Origin: Oegoconia quadripuncta
Lineage: Eukaryota > Arthropoda > Insecta > Lepidoptera > Autostichidae
NCBI GenBank assembly: GCA_949316235.1
Contig: OX438755.1
Coordinates: 19,615,151-19,679,150, forward strand
Length of the DNA stretch: 64,000 bases
Reading direction: 5' to 3'
Below are positions 45,229 to 56,419 of this stretch, one piece after another. Numbering within the stretch: the stretch's first letter is position 1; every line of letters begins with the position of its first letter. The position numbers and the translations under genes were made by a program. Below the pieces are notes generated by a model. It saw only the letters and a list, made by a program, of their open reading frames with translations, did no database searches and was not told the origin of the DNA.

Positions 45229-45360
45229 ATAGTAACATGCATACAGAAGCTGATAGATGTTCCAATAACTACGTACACGCATTTCGACTTCAACAAGACG
45301 CTGATGTACCCAAGTATTACCTTCTGCAGGGAGCCGCCATACAAGTTTAACAAGATGCTG
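45229..45360 (+). CDS. pickpocket-like gene, post-TM1 exon
   Basis: 44 codons, phase 0 at both ends (ctctag|ATA ... CTG|gtgagt). Ends TM1 (IVTCIQKLI) and then reads TTYTHFDFNKTLMYPSITFC and REPPYKFNKML. YPSITFC is the family's signature just outside TM1 (Phe/Tyr-Pro-x-[VI]-T-[IF]-C), and its Cys is the first conserved ectodomain cysteine. Confidence 0.93.
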
Positions 45361-45459
45361 GTGAGTACGAACTGGACGACAATTTAGGGCCTCCTTCACC
45401 GCTGATAAGCTTCGGTTAACCAATCTAGAGCTTACGGCACCGTTCCATATACAAGGTAC

Positions 45460-45715
45460 TGCCTTCAGAGCTGGAACCGCGGCTAAAAGGGCTCAAAGCC
45501 ACAAGCGTGTAATTATGCGTCACTCTCAAAACCACAAGTTTGCGGCGCTTGCAGTGGAGAGATTTGGCCTTTGGCCTACAGACGCAAAAAAAAAAGATTT
45601 ATCCTTTAGACTAGTCTACGCGTCCGGAGATCTAAGTACTGATGCCTAATTTGCTCAGCAGCTGAACTTATGCATTCAGCGGGGCAATGGCTCTAGCGTA
45701 CTGGAATAGTACCCA
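45460..45715 (+). pseudogene. LINE ORF C-terminal remnant
   Basis: Broken frames give FAALAVERFGLWPTDAKK and QRGNGSSV, the same family as 4408-4690. Confidence 0.6.
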
Positions 45716-45769
45716 TGGACACTATGCCTCACGGAAGCGAATTGGACGGCGAATGTGACTGTGGCTGAT

Positions 45770-46560
45770 ATGATGGCGAATTCATCATCATCATATCAGC
45801 CACAGGATGTCCATTACTGTACGCCTACTGTACTATGGAGGAGCCTATAGAATTCCAGAGTAGCCGTTTGGAAGCGGCCTGTATCCAGCGATTTCCCGCG
45901 ACCATTATCAGGTCCATAAGTCCATAACTGTTTAATAAAAGTATTATACTTACTTACACACCTGTTTCTATTTGTATTTTTATATTGTTCCGTTATGCTA
46001 ATATACTCGTAATTACCTACATACAACACGCATACAGAAGCATATTTCATATATATATGTCGGTTCGGAATGGGCGTTGCTAGCGATCGGGACGGTGCCA
46101 GAGGCGTGGTAAAGGGTTGCTCGGGCAATGGCGACATTATTGCAAGATACTATAGGCGAATCGACAACGTATTCACATTCGATTATGATCATGAAACCTG
46201 AGATGCTTACTGGTGAATAGTAAACATTTGCACGCCCCTCATGCCATACAACTTGGCCCCCGCGTGCAGTCTGTGGAATTCTACCGGACCTGGTATTCAA
46301 TTCCTCCTTGCTCAAATCCCATGATCAACTTCTAATTAGTTAACGACTCACCGGATTCTTCCACGCGTCGGTGATTGTAGGTAATCAGAATCACTCACAG
46401 TCGGCGATGTGTTCAGTGGAGCTCCGACTTCTTTGAAGGCTGGTAGCAAAGTCCCTGTCATTTTCGATGTGCGGACCTTATATTAACATCGTCACCGCGC
46501 CATTTCCGGCGATACCAGCGCCACCAGGTTTACTTCCCATTAATCGCGTATTATGATATT
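45770..46560. other. Intron sequence with unassigned repeats
   Basis: 45770-45920 is a reverse LINE 3' relic ('cagccacaggatgtccatta'). 46020-46330 has an open reverse frame of 100 codons with no recognised domain. The remainder is unassigned. Confidence 0.4.
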
Positions 46561-46821
46561 CAGTTGCCCGTATGAATAATGAATTCTATCGCTAATTTAT
46601 CGCTATCTGCGACATATATATTGTGTGTGTTTGTGTCGCACTTGTACCTATGATTAATAGCTGCAGGGTAAGCTGCAGCACACATATGCTTTAGTTATAA
46701 GTTACTAATAGACATATTCTGTAGTTATACCTACATTATAAGTTTTATAAAAATTCTTACAAAACTTAATGTATGTGTGTGACTGGAGTAACAAATAAAC
46801 GCTTTATCTATCTATCTATCT

Positions 46822-46945
46822 AACCCCTGAAGTTAATTGAAGATGAAGTCAAAGGTGGAAGCGTGTTCACTGGAAAACCCCATAATTATTTGTGAGACTG
46901 ATTATTATATCACGTACATCTCACTGCTGCTTGGCGGCAGATTTA
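46822..46945 (-). mobile_element. SINE-C fragment next to a (tatc)n tail
   Basis: (tatc)n at 46805-46821, then 'gaagatgaagtcaaaggtgg' and 'tgctgcttggcggcagattt'. Confidence 0.7.
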
Positions 46946-46982
46946 AAGTTCCAACTTAAAGCCTTAGAGTTTTCTTCAACAG

Positions 46983-47130
46983 GATTATGGTCTCTACGCT
47001 CACCCTCGATTCACCTCCGTGTGGTTGAACTACAACTTCTCTGCTACGTCCCTCGACGAGCTCTGGAATGACGTCACTTACACCGCAGACGATTTCTTCA
47101 ATCAATACGGATTGGATGGTGAGATGGATA
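46983..47130 (+). CDS. pickpocket-like gene, ectodomain exon
   Basis: Acceptor 'ttttcttcaacag', donor ATA|gtaagt; 49 codons plus one base. Reads YGLYAHPRFTSVWLNYNF, then SLDELWNDVTYTADDFF. The W-N-D-V/x-T/S-x-ADD pattern is typical of the finger region of insect pickpockets. Confidence 0.92.
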
Positions 47131-47399
47131 GTAAGTCCATCAACTAATGGCAGGGCGCTTTCACCTGAATACGATTGTCTACCGCCTGGAGTATCACCGT
47201 CAATTTCTGCTATCAAGCATCGAAAAAGGCCTTATTGAGCACTTGTTGGTTGTTTGTGAAGTCGCTTTCAATATTCATCCTTGGATGACTAATCCTTGGA
47301 TGAGTGGATAGCATTTTGTTCAAGTGGTTCCTGGCAGAGTAGAATGTGAACAACCGATCTTTTTCCGTGGGTGTGGTTTATTTTGTAGGTACACAGGGT

Positions 47400-47840
47400 A
47401 CACTTAAAATAGTCAGATTTTACATTTTTTAAGCTAATGCTTGTTCAGAAGTCAATTTTCCCCTGAGAAGAACAAGCAAGAAACTCGAGAGGTTGCGTTT
47501 TTTTAAAAAAAAGGTTTTTATGTTACAAAATTATTAATTATTATTTTATATTATAATTTTTCATTATAAATTGTGAAATAGCCAGGTTACGCGAACGGGC
47601 TGTTCATGTCCATGAATATTTATCACAATAATTTGATATTTTTTAATATGCTTCCTTAATAACTTTCTGTTTTATGGTATCTTTAAATTTGTTGAATTGA
47701 AGCTTTGTATTTCAACAGGAACCTTATTAAAAAAGCGTATACATAACCCTTTGAATGAATTACTGACTTTGGGGAGGCGACTTATGTGACTTGCAAGTTT
47801 CTCTTTATTTCTTGTATTGACATCATGTTTATCACTAAGA
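47400..47840 (-). pseudogene. LINE ORF2 C-terminal relic and 3' end
   Basis: The reverse strand matches 40040-40680 in the order of blocks, including 'cttgcttgttcttctc' in the 3' part. It is frameshifted. Confidence 0.65.
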
Positions 47841-48224
47841 GATCACGAGCGTAATACACTAGTCATGGGCAGCAGCGTAATTGATCGTCTTTAAAAATTC
47901 TGCGATCGACCAGAACGACTAAGGCAGACTAAGACTAACGATTAAGGCAAATCCTTCCATGAAAACCGATAAAAACCTTTACGTACAAGTAGAGTAACTT
48001 CTCTAGTCTGTTTATGTGATTAGCATTTTAGTACGACTAGTGTTTGTGCTAAAGCAGTTTATCGCAGTTGTTTTTAATAGAAGAGGCCACCTTCAAAAGC
48101 CTTTGAAAGAATAATGGATTATGATAGTTTGGAGTAAAAGAAATCAGAATTGAGTAGCTTACTAGTTGATTGTATTTAAGATCCTAGGAAATTTAAAGGA
48201 GCCTCGGGTTTACATCTTAGAGCA

Positions 48225-48400
48225 GTATGGTTATCACCATCAGCAGCCTTATATGTCGCCTCTGTTGGGGCGCAGCTTCCTCTCACTGAGAGAGGGTATG
48301 TGCTATAATCTACCACGTGAGCCAAGAGCGGATTGGTGGATTTGTGTCAGACTAGTGACCATCTGACGATCAGTGTTTTTAAGCCGCCCCTTGTAGGCCA
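48225..48400 (+). repeat. Repeat E copy 2
   Basis: Aligns with 8650-8830 ('gagcggattggtggatttgt', 'cagtgtttttaagccgcc'). Confidence 0.55.
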
Positions 48401-48626
48401 CCGATTTGGCTTAACAAATTGCCTACAATTGAAATGTAGCGGGATCGACTAATTAACGTGTCCTCCAAGGCCCGAAACACTCGTATGAAGATGACACTTC
48501 ACCCATCTAATAACTGACGGCACCAGACATTGCTTAACTTCATTATTCGAAAACGAATAACGAATGCGACTACGCCACGATGCTTCACTGTGCCAACTTT
48601 GCCTAATATATTTTTCTTTATAACAG

Positions 48627-48827
48627 ATGTGGAAATAAAACCAACAATCGGTTTTAAGCAAGGTCGCTGTCACACGCTCGTGCCGAAGAAACCGAATACC
48701 AAGTCAACACGAAACACGGGTTACTCCATCACCCTCCAGCATAGCGCAGAGGACGTCGCCACCAGCATCAGTGATTATCCACCTGGGTACCATGTCTACG
48801 TGCATTATAACAGGGAACCGTTCACAG
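48627..48827 (+). CDS. pickpocket-like gene, ectodomain exon
   Basis: 201 nt between 'ttctttataacag' and ACAG|gtaaca. With one base from the previous exon it encodes VEIKPTIGFKQGRCHTLVPK and on, ending PPGYHVYVHYNREPFTG. The G-x-C-H/Y-T-L/F motif is the conserved ectodomain cysteine block, and YHVYVH-x-x-x-EPF is characteristic of the family. Confidence 0.93.
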
Positions 48828-49621
48828 GTAACATAGTTTAGTTTTCGGCGTATAGACAACGTCCGGTCGTGAAGAACTAACATTACATTTTCACATCGCA
48901 ACCCAATTTAACCATCTGTCAAATGTTAAAACAGTTTTTGTTGTCTATCAAGTATCAAGATAGTAGAGTCAGCTACCTACACAGATAAAATCCTTGATAC
49001 ACACACACACACACACTCTTACACGCACTCACACTCATATGCACATAAACACTCCAAGCCCACTCTGTAATCACATAGTAGTTGTATATGTTCTTCATGA
49101 AGTAATTTTCTACCTATCCTAAACTTCTAGCTCATGTGACTAATTCGGAGGTGGAGGCCTAAGGATCTGAAATACAGTGCAATACCTAGTTCAATCATCT
49201 ATATCGCGATTGTTTGTTTTTATCCTAACTTAATAGGGCTTCTGAATGCTATATTCTTGTCGAGAAAATAAAGATACTTATTTATTTATTTATTTATTTT
49301 CGGGAAACTGACAGTCGTTACATTATAATGTTAAGTAGTACAAAATAGTTATATCATAGACAGAAATAGTCTCCACAGATAGTCATACATACATTTACTA
49401 TTGTCATCTTGGCAAGACAATCGGTAATTATAAGGTAATTCAGCACCGGTGCACTTGGAAATTCATGACAGTTCTTTTTCGGCATATACAAGTGAAACAT
49501 TATGTGTTTAAATAGTGTTGGCTCATACAGTTATAAAAATTGGTCCACTTTAGCGCTCCGTGTTTCTCTGTTTTTGTGCCTGACTTCTGTCGAGATGAAC
49601 AAATTATATTGTCTTCTACAG

Positions 49622-49770
49622 AGGTGGAAGTTTACAACGGAGGCCTGGTCGACTACTTCTTCATCAACACAGGGGAAACCATGGAAGTGAAGCTGACCGT
49701 CGATGTGTACAACAAGATTAACCAAGTCCATGATCCATGTAATGACGCTGATAACTACAGTGCTAACAAT
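49622..49770 (+). CDS. pickpocket-like gene, ectodomain exon
   Basis: 149 nt, acceptor 'gtcttctacag', donor AAT|gtaaga. Encodes VEVYNGGLVDYFFINTGETM, then VKLTVDVYNKINQVHDPCND and ending SANN, with one conserved Cys. Joins the next exon in phase 0. Confidence 0.92.
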
Positions 49771-50083
49771 GTAAGATAGATTTTAGATTACTCGATGCAC
49801 ACCGATTTGCTCAGTAGACTTCTGGATGTTCTGGGTCTTTTGTTATGTCAGGAATTAGTGGATTGGAAGCCAAATGACATTATAGGCAAAGCGATGTCTT
49901 TGGTTTTGTGACACTAGTCATATAGATGGGGAGTAAAAAAAAGGGTCAATACAGAGTTCAGGGGTTAAATGGTGATCAAACTTCTACTAGTCAATTATCA
50001 TTATACGGTTATTTTCGAGAATTCCGACATACCATAATTCATATAAAATATTCCTGTTTGTAACTGCATACCGACTATTTCAG
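49771..50083. other. Short intron, no repeat recognised
   Basis: Ends with the acceptor 'ccgactatttcag' at 50083. Confidence 0.6.
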
Positions 50084-50211
50084 TGCACATCTCAATACGT
50101 TTGGAACCTGGTGGGTGAACAGGCTGGCTGTTCAGGACCTTGGATGAACAGCACCTTGCCTCGATGTAGCAACTACACCTCTATGAGAAGCATCATCGTC
50201 GCTTACATGAA
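50084..50211 (+). CDS. pickpocket-like gene, cysteine-rich exon
   Basis: 128 nt, donor ATGAA|gtaagt. Encodes CTSQYVWNLVGEQAGCSGPW and then PRCSNYTSM, with three conserved Cys. The Gly-Cys-x-x-Pro-W block is the usual pickpocket pattern. Confidence 0.93.
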
Positions 50212-50246
50212 GTAAGTACTATTTGATCAAATAAGTGTTGATCTGT

Positions 50247-50436
50247 GCGCGAAGTGTCTGTTTTGTCTCGTTTTTAACTTTACCATCGCGTTCGCGTTTA
50301 CGAAAAAAGTCCCTATGAAAAAAATCGTTTTGCAAACTATCCGCTAGAGGCGCTGCACATTTCTCTATACAAATCTTCACGTAACCGTGAACGCGGTAGT
50401 AAAGTAAAGTCGAAACAAAACTTACACTCCGCCCTC
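50247..50436. mobile_element. MITE-2 copy 3, in pickpocket intron
   Basis: Ends 'gtctgttttgtctcg' and mirror 'gtcgaaacaaaacttac', core 'ccgctagaggcgctgcacat'. Closest to copy 2. It lies about 35 bases after the donor at 50212. Confidence 0.85.
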
Positions 50437-50764
50437 TGCTCTAGATCGTTTGGGTTGTAACGTTTAAAGTACGACTTCATTTTTCCAGAATATTTGTAAT
50501 TTGTACTGAATAGCCGTAAGCTTTACTGATGAATTAGGTAATATAAGAGAGTAAATCAAATTGTTACATTTCTCAAAGGAGGCGGTTCTTAATTTGGGCA
50601 TTGCTATTTTGTAGGCATGTATACCGATTACTCTGAGATCGCTTGCTTCATCTACGCCTACTTGTTCACTTTCGACCAGGAGTTATTGTCAAATGCATTT
50701 TGTTCTAAAGTGTCCTTGTTTCAATTCCCCTTTTCACCTTCACCTTATTATCTCTTTGTTTTAG

Positions 50765-50918
50765 CACCTTTGAAAACCACAACTGCTCAATCTGCCCCAA
50801 CTTCTGCCGTGCCTACCTTTACAATGCGTACGTGACATATAGGCAGACAATGTATCTGTGGGACTCCTCGAAACGGGGCTGGGCTGTGAGGACTGGGGAA
50901 GCCGAGTTACAATCACAG
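50765..50918 (+). CDS. pickpocket-like gene, second cysteine-rich exon
   Basis: 154 nt, acceptor 'ctctttgttttag', donor CAG|gtacga. Encodes FENHNCSICPNFCRAYLYNA, then YVTYRQTMYLWD. The C-x-x-C-x-x-x-C-x-x-x-x-Y pattern is the last conserved Cys cluster before the palm in this family. Confidence 0.93.
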
Positions 50919-51572
50919 GTACGATATTTTGAGAAGCATTCGTGGTGAAGTGGCATCCCCTATTCTTTATCAATTAAAGACGTTAAATAAAACTGCCTTG
51001 CCGCAATGCAGTTCATGCTAGTGCGGAAGGCAGGGAATAACCCGATATTAAAATCGCAGTAAGGAGATATGGACTACACAATGCTCAGTACTAATATGTT
51101 ACAAGACTTGCCAGGTGTTTGTTACCAATACCAATACCGGTTGTTAGAGATTTGATTGAGTGGTGAATGAGGTCAAGTAGCAACCCGTTATGCATAAAAA
51201 AAAAATTAATTAAGTGTTAGTGCACCTAAGTGTTTCAGTGAAATTTAGATTCTAGGGCTAAATAAACGTGATGTTTTGTAACAAATACTCTCTTGAAATA
51301 AAGAAATTGAAACTATAACTTGGAAATTTAGAAAACAAAAAATACTAAGATATCATCCAAAATCAACACAAATATATCTTTGAAACGGCTGAACTGATTT
51401 CCATGAAACGTGGCTAAGCAACATCTTGAAAATACCAATTTTCGAAAATAAGAAACCATTTTCAAATCGCTTCACCGTTTAGATGACACAATGGCACAGA
51501 CAGACACACTGCCCGACAGACATAAACTTCTTTATGCTTCGGGAATGAAAAATATTTTAGGTAGTGATTGGT
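50919..51572. other. Intron with old repeat remnants
   Basis: A SINE-C scrap at about 51140-51200 and an old repeat at 51290-51560 ('gaactgatttccatgaaacg', 'agacacactgcccgacagac'). Confidence 0.5.
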
Positions 51573-51656
51573 AGCTTATACGTTATCCAGTATCCATAGT
51601 ACATAGATACTTTGCCTAACTTGGGTCTTGATAAATGATGTAATTGTCCGAATTAA
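51573..51656 (+). mobile_element. SINE-A 3' fragment
   Basis: 'ttatccagtatccatagtac' and 'aattgtccgaatta'. Confidence 0.6.
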
Positions 51657-51683
51657 TTATGTTAAAATATTGTCTCTGTTCAG

Positions 51684-51779
51684 CTCTATCTATACTTCAA
51701 TACGATGATGGTTTCGGTCTACGAAGAGCGCTACAACTACGACTGGAACCTGTTCATTTCGGACTTGGGAGGAAGCGTT
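51684..51779 (+). CDS. pickpocket-like gene, pre-TM2 exon
   Basis: 32 codons, acceptor 'gtctctgttcag', donor GTT|gtaagt, phase 0. Encodes LYLYFNTMMVSVYEERYNYD and then WNLFISDLGGSV. The Leu-Gly-Gly at the end opens the conserved block that normally continues as Gly-x-Phe-x-Gly with the Ser-x-x-Ser selectivity region and TM2, so the next exon should start there. It was not found before 64000. Confidence 0.92.
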
Positions 51780-52010
51780 GTAAGTTCGATCGTTGGATAC
51801 TTTCTAGTTCATCATCATCAGCCCGTAAACATCCTCCTGCCGGGATAGGGACCTTCTCTCGTATATGAGAGAGTATGGGCCATAGTCAGTTCAGTCAGCT
51901 GCATGCATTTGTAAAGAACGCACGCGTATCGTAGTCAGCGGCACATTACATAGATCGTTAACCTTTTGTTAATTAGTTCTTTTATAGCGTCAATTTTCGC
52001 GGAAGTAGTA

Positions 52011-52928
52011 ATGAAGTGTGCATCGTGTAATGTGAGTTTCAATGACGGGGTGCAATGTGGAGCGTGTAAGAGGCACCTGGACTTTGGCTGTGCCAACATC
52101 ACGGAGGCGGGATATCGCAAACTCGGCCCTGAACGGAGAGCGGCCTGGAGATGTCCTAAATGCAGAATCGCTTCACCAACTCATCCTGGTACTAGTAATG
52201 AGCCATCACCATCATTTGATGCTATTTTAGCTGAGTTACGGGATATAAAGCGACAACTTATTGGATTGCCCGCTCTGGTCGAGGATGTTAAAATAATAAG
52301 AAGCGAATTGGTTGACTTAAGAGCCTCGTGTGAATTCACCAGTGCTAAGCTGGATGAGTATGGCGTGAGGTTGGCGAGTGTAGAACAAAAACTCCCTGAA
52401 ATCCAAAATATGCAAGAGGGGCTCAATTCTACTGTTACTGCTCTCACGAAAGATCTTGCTGCTAGGGAACAGTGGTCGCGACTTAATAATATTGAGGTGA
52501 GAGGAGTGCCATTTAAGAAGGAAGAAAATCTATTTTCCATTACCGAAGTCTTGAGTAAGGCCGTAGGGTACACCTTTCCGAAGTCTCAGATAAATTATAT
52601 CGCCAGGGTGCCAACATACAACTCTAAAGAAAAGTCGATTGTCATTAGCTTTATAAACCGTTATATTAAGGAAGAATTTGTGGCTGCGGCACGTGCGAAG
52701 AAAGTTATTACGGTGGCTAGCATCGGGTTTCAGGGCGAACAGCGCATTTTTGTGAATGACCATCTAACGCCTGACTCCAAAATGTTACTTAACAAGGCGA
52801 AATCTAGTGCTAAAGAGAAGGACTATCAGTATGTCTGGGTCAAATATGGTAAAATACACGTACGAAAGAACGATACCTGCCCTATATTGGTTATTTCCAA
52901 GGAAAGCGATTTAAACAAAATAGCTTAA
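52011..52928 (+). CDS. LINE ORF1: PHD-like finger, coiled coil, RNA-binding domain
   Basis: ATG at 52011 directly precedes MKCASCNVSFNDGVQCGACK; the frame opens 15 codons earlier at a non-ATG triplet. 305 residues to TAA at 52928. Residues 1-55 have the C-x2-C / C-x2-C / H-x4-C / W-x-C-x2-C layout of a PHD finger. About 70-150 is coiled coil (LVEDVKIIRSELVDLRAS, LDEYGVRLASVEQKLPEI). About 150-305 resembles the RRM and C-terminal domains of L1-type ORF1 proteins (WSRLNNIEVRGVP). The frame is fully intact. It should form oligomers that bind the element's RNA. Confidence 0.85.
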   Translation: MKCASCNVSFNDGVQCGACKRHLDFGCANITEAGYRKLGPERRAAWRCPKCRIASPTHPGTSNEPSPSFDAILAELRDIKRQLIGLPALVEDVKIIRSELVDLRASCEFTSAKLDEYGVRLASVEQKLPEIQNMQEGLNSTVTALTKDLAAREQWSRLNNIEVRGVPFKKEENLFSITEVLSKAVGYTFPKSQINYIARVPTYNSKEKSIVISFINRYIKEEFVAAARAKKVITVASIGFQGEQRIFVNDHLTPDSKMLLNKAKSSAKEKDYQYVWVKYGKIHVRKNDTCPILVISKESDLNKIA

Positions 52929-53495
52929 TCTGTTATTTGTTTTTGCCTCACACTAATTTGTTTATTGTTATTTATACTTTTGCATTTATATTGTTTAGTT
53001 ATCAACTTATTTACAACTTTATAGCCATAACTTTATATTGTACCTCTCACCCGATTGATAAAATGTTTGTGACCCCTGCCTTACATATTGCATCGACGCC
53101 TCGCTGTCTCTGTTGCTATTGTGCGCTTAGCCCCACTCCTAAACATAACCAGTTTGCTACAGCTCATCATATAGCTGATTCGCTCGCACCTACAATTAAT
53201 GTACTGACTTGCTTGCTCGCTCGCAGAAGTTGGATATTTTCTACAACATTCCTTATGATGACGCATAAGGCATGCTTTTGCTATCGCTTCCCAATTAGTA
53301 TACTACGCTTGCACCTGTGCCTGCACCGTGTTATTAAACAACGGTATTTCGGTCTTTCATATTATATTAATGTACCAATCCCCGAATCAATTATTTGCAG
53401 TTGTAACTTATATAATAGGTTACAGTATATATTTTATTACATGCCTAAACAAATATATTTTTTAATAATTACAATTAAATTAGTATGCATCCATA

Positions 53496-56419
53496 TTGTT
53501 ATTACTTCAACTGCAAATAAAAGTGAATTGTAATTCTGAAATAAGCGTTTATTATCAGAATGCAAGGGGCCTACGTACAAAAACTAACACTTTTTATCGC
53601 AATGTATGTGCATGTAATTACGACATTATTGTTATTACCGAATCATGGTTATTGGATGGAGTTAGGGATACGGAGCTGTTTGATAACCGTTACGTCGTAT
53701 GGAGACGGGATCGCGACTACGCTGCAACCCTACAAATGTATGGTGGTGGTGTCCTCATAGCGACGCGTAGGGAACTAGCAGTCACACCGGAGCCTCACTT
53801 CCATTCTACAGCCGAGGATCTGTGGCTAACACTATCAGTTAAAACTATTGGTAGTAGAATACCTGTAAAATTACATTTATGTGCGCTTTACTTGTGCAGG
53901 GAGAACCTGGGTAATACTTTTTCTCAACAGTTAACCAACTTTCTAAGTAGCCTTAATAATATAGTGTTAAGTCACCCCCAAGATAAGTATCTCATAACGG
54001 GAGACTTTAACATGAGTGACATAATGTGGGTTCCCAGCGGTGACGATTATTCATTTGATTCTTGTAACTTTCGGACGGAGAGTGAGATCTTATTAGTTGA
54101 TGAGATGAATTCACTAAACCTCAGACAATTCAATGGCATTAAAAATGCATACGGCAAAACCCTCGACCTCGTGTTAGCCAATGATATTGTTACTGTTAGT
54201 GATTCCAGTAATACCCCATTAGTACCTGTTGACCGGCATCACGGTGCTCTGTCGCTATCAATTAAATTTGCGCAATCTGAAGTTCTGGATGTTGCACCAC
54301 GGACCATGTACTTGTTTGATCACGGAGACTACGATTCCATTAATAGAGATATTTCCCAAACTGATTGGTATGGAATGTTTTCTCCTTTATCGCTTGAGGA
54401 GGCTGTGGATCTTTTTTACAACAAATACTCAACGTTAAGAGATAAGTATATTCCGTGTAAAGTAACCTCAAATGATCACTATCCTAAATGGTATTCGAAG
54501 GCTCTGCGGAAGGTTATAAAAGAGAAATACAAATACTTTCGTAAGTTTAAGATCTACGGGAACCGTTCCGATGAAGAATCATATAAAATGTTACGGGAAA
54601 GAGCTAAGGTACTCGAAACTACATGTTACCAGAATTACATAGCATCAGTTGAGAGTTCCATTGTAAAAAATCCTAAACATTTTTGGTCATACCTAAAATG
54701 CAAATCTAACTCTAACGGAATTCCCAATAGTTTGAAATATGGTGACTCAATATTCAATACTGGAGACTCAATTTGTGATGCCTTCTCAACTTATTTTTGC
54801 ACTTCCTTCCAACAACCCAATGGCCAGGTTGATATGCAAGGCTATTCACATAATTCATCACTCGGTAGTGACTGTGTAGCATCAGATATATCCTCAGTAA
54901 CTGTAGAAGCTGAAACAGTAGCTAAGTTACTATTGAAACTAGACTCGTCTAAGACCGCAGGACCTGATCATTTACCAGCACGCTTTCTTATAAACTGTGC
55001 TAATACCATATCAATTCCAATTTCTATATTATTTGCTAAATCTTTAGATGAAGGAGCTATGCCTAGCATCTGGAAGCGGGCTTTTATCACACCAGTCCAC
55101 AAAAAAGGGTCTAAAACTGACATCGCTAACTACCGACCAATATCCAAATTATGTATTGTGTCTAAGGTCCTCGAAAGGATTATATACAGTCAAGTGTATC
55201 CTGCATTACAACAATCATTTAGCATGTCACAACATGGTTTTCTGAAGGGACGTTCTACTGTGTCCAATCTTGTACTATTAAACTCTTCTCTTACGGAAGC
55301 AATGGACAGTGGACGTCAAGTCGATGTCGTATACACTGACTATAGCAAGGCCTTTGACCGTATTAACCACAGTCTCCTTCTGTGCAAGCTTTCAAAGATT
55401 GGCATCAGTGGCGATCTACTGAGGTGGTTCTCTTCCTATATCGACAATCGCTCTCAGGCAGTTGTTGTCAATAATTATATATCTGGTTGGGTGACCGTAC
55501 CTAGTGGTGTGCCGCAGGGTTCTCTGCTCGGGCCTTTGCTATTCATAATTTTTGTGAATGACATCCAGCTCTGCCTGCAAGCTTCTCGCTTGTTGTGCTT
55601 TGCAGACGACATGAAGATATTCGCATACATCGCCACTGAAGCTGACGCGGAGGGCTTGCAGGCGGATCTCCTGCGGCTTGAGGGTTATTGTTCGGCAAAC
55701 TGCCTGGACCTGAACGCTTCAAAGTGTAATATAATCACATACAGTCGTAAACGTAACATAATCCATTTCGATTACACGTTGAGGGGGGAAAGCCTTCACA
55801 GGGATTTTACCGTACATGATTTGGGTGTTCACCATGACTGTAAATTATTATTTGATACACATATCAACAACATTATATCCAAAGCATCTAAGGCTTTGGG
55901 ATTCGTGATGCGTTGCTCCAGGGACTTTACTCAAGTTAAAACTTTCAAAATCTTGTATTGTACATTTGTGCGGAGTATCTTGGAGTACGCGTCGCAAATT
56001 TGGAGCCCCCGATATGCTACCTATATTTCCCGTATAGAAAACATTCAAATTATCGTACTAAACACCATTATAAGTCTGACGATTACCTACTTCTATGTAG
56101 AAAGCACCATCTGTTGCCACTTGAAGCTAGACGTGAAATAGCGGATCTCATATTTCTATTGAAAATTGCTTCTGGGTCGATTGATTGTCCAGAACTTCTT
56201 TCCAAAATCTGTCTCCGACCTCCTGCTGTATCACTTAGGCACAATGATCTCATTTTTCTCCCTCCGACTTCTACCAACTACAGAAAAAACACTTTTCTGT
56301 GGCGTGCGAGCAATAATTTTAATAAATTGTCTAAGAAGTTTGATCTAGATCTTTTTAACACTAGTTTTATGTCAGCGAGGCGTCAATTAAATCAACAATT
56401 CTTTGATGGCTTAATTTAA
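53496..56419 (+). pseudogene. LINE ORF2: endonuclease and reverse transcriptase, one frameshift
   Basis: Frame 53496-56141 (881 codons). The APE-type endonuclease opens ISVYYQNARGLRTK (about 16-29), then ITESWL, LITGDFNMSD and VDRHHGAL with the catalytic E, D and H. The reverse transcriptase has NYRPISKLCIVSKVLERII (near 545), DYSKAFDRINHSLL (about 615), SGVPQGSLLGPLLFIIFVND (about 669) and the catalytic FADDM (about 702). Near 56046 a single base is missing from a short A run; the C-terminal block (REIADLIFLLKIASG) continues in the next frame to 56419. No in-frame ATG precedes the endonuclease (the frame opens with TTG after a TAG), so initiation is unclear or the start is lost. Confidence 0.85.

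Larger units (their letters stand above)
42001..51779 (+). other. pickpocket-like DEG/ENaC sodium channel subunit gene (partial)
   Basis: Eight exons (42001-42111, 45229-45360, 46983-47130, 48627-48827, 49622-49770, 50084-50211, 50765-50918, 51684-51779) total 1119 nt, exactly 373 codons, with every splice phase matching and GT..AG at each intron. The chain has TM1, the post-TM1 block YPSITFC, a Cys-rich ectodomain and the pre-TM2 GG. Pickpocket channels are amiloride-sensitive Na+ channels of the plasma membrane, used in mechano-, chemo- and osmosensing. The exon with the start codon and the TM2 exon(s) were not found; after 51779 the sequence is SINE and LINE, so TM2 lies beyond 56.9 kb or outside the window. 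Which pickpocket member this is cannot be said. Confidence 0.9.

Noticed and set aside
46013..46315. 100-codon reverse frame in a pickpocket intron
   Set aside because: No recognisable domain, no splice sites, surrounded by repeat relics; left as unassigned.
52937..53533. 198-codon frame between LINE ORF1 and ORF2
   Set aside because: No domain; sits in the spacer in a different frame and is rich in Tyr/Ile/Cys as expected of AT-rich non-coding DNA.
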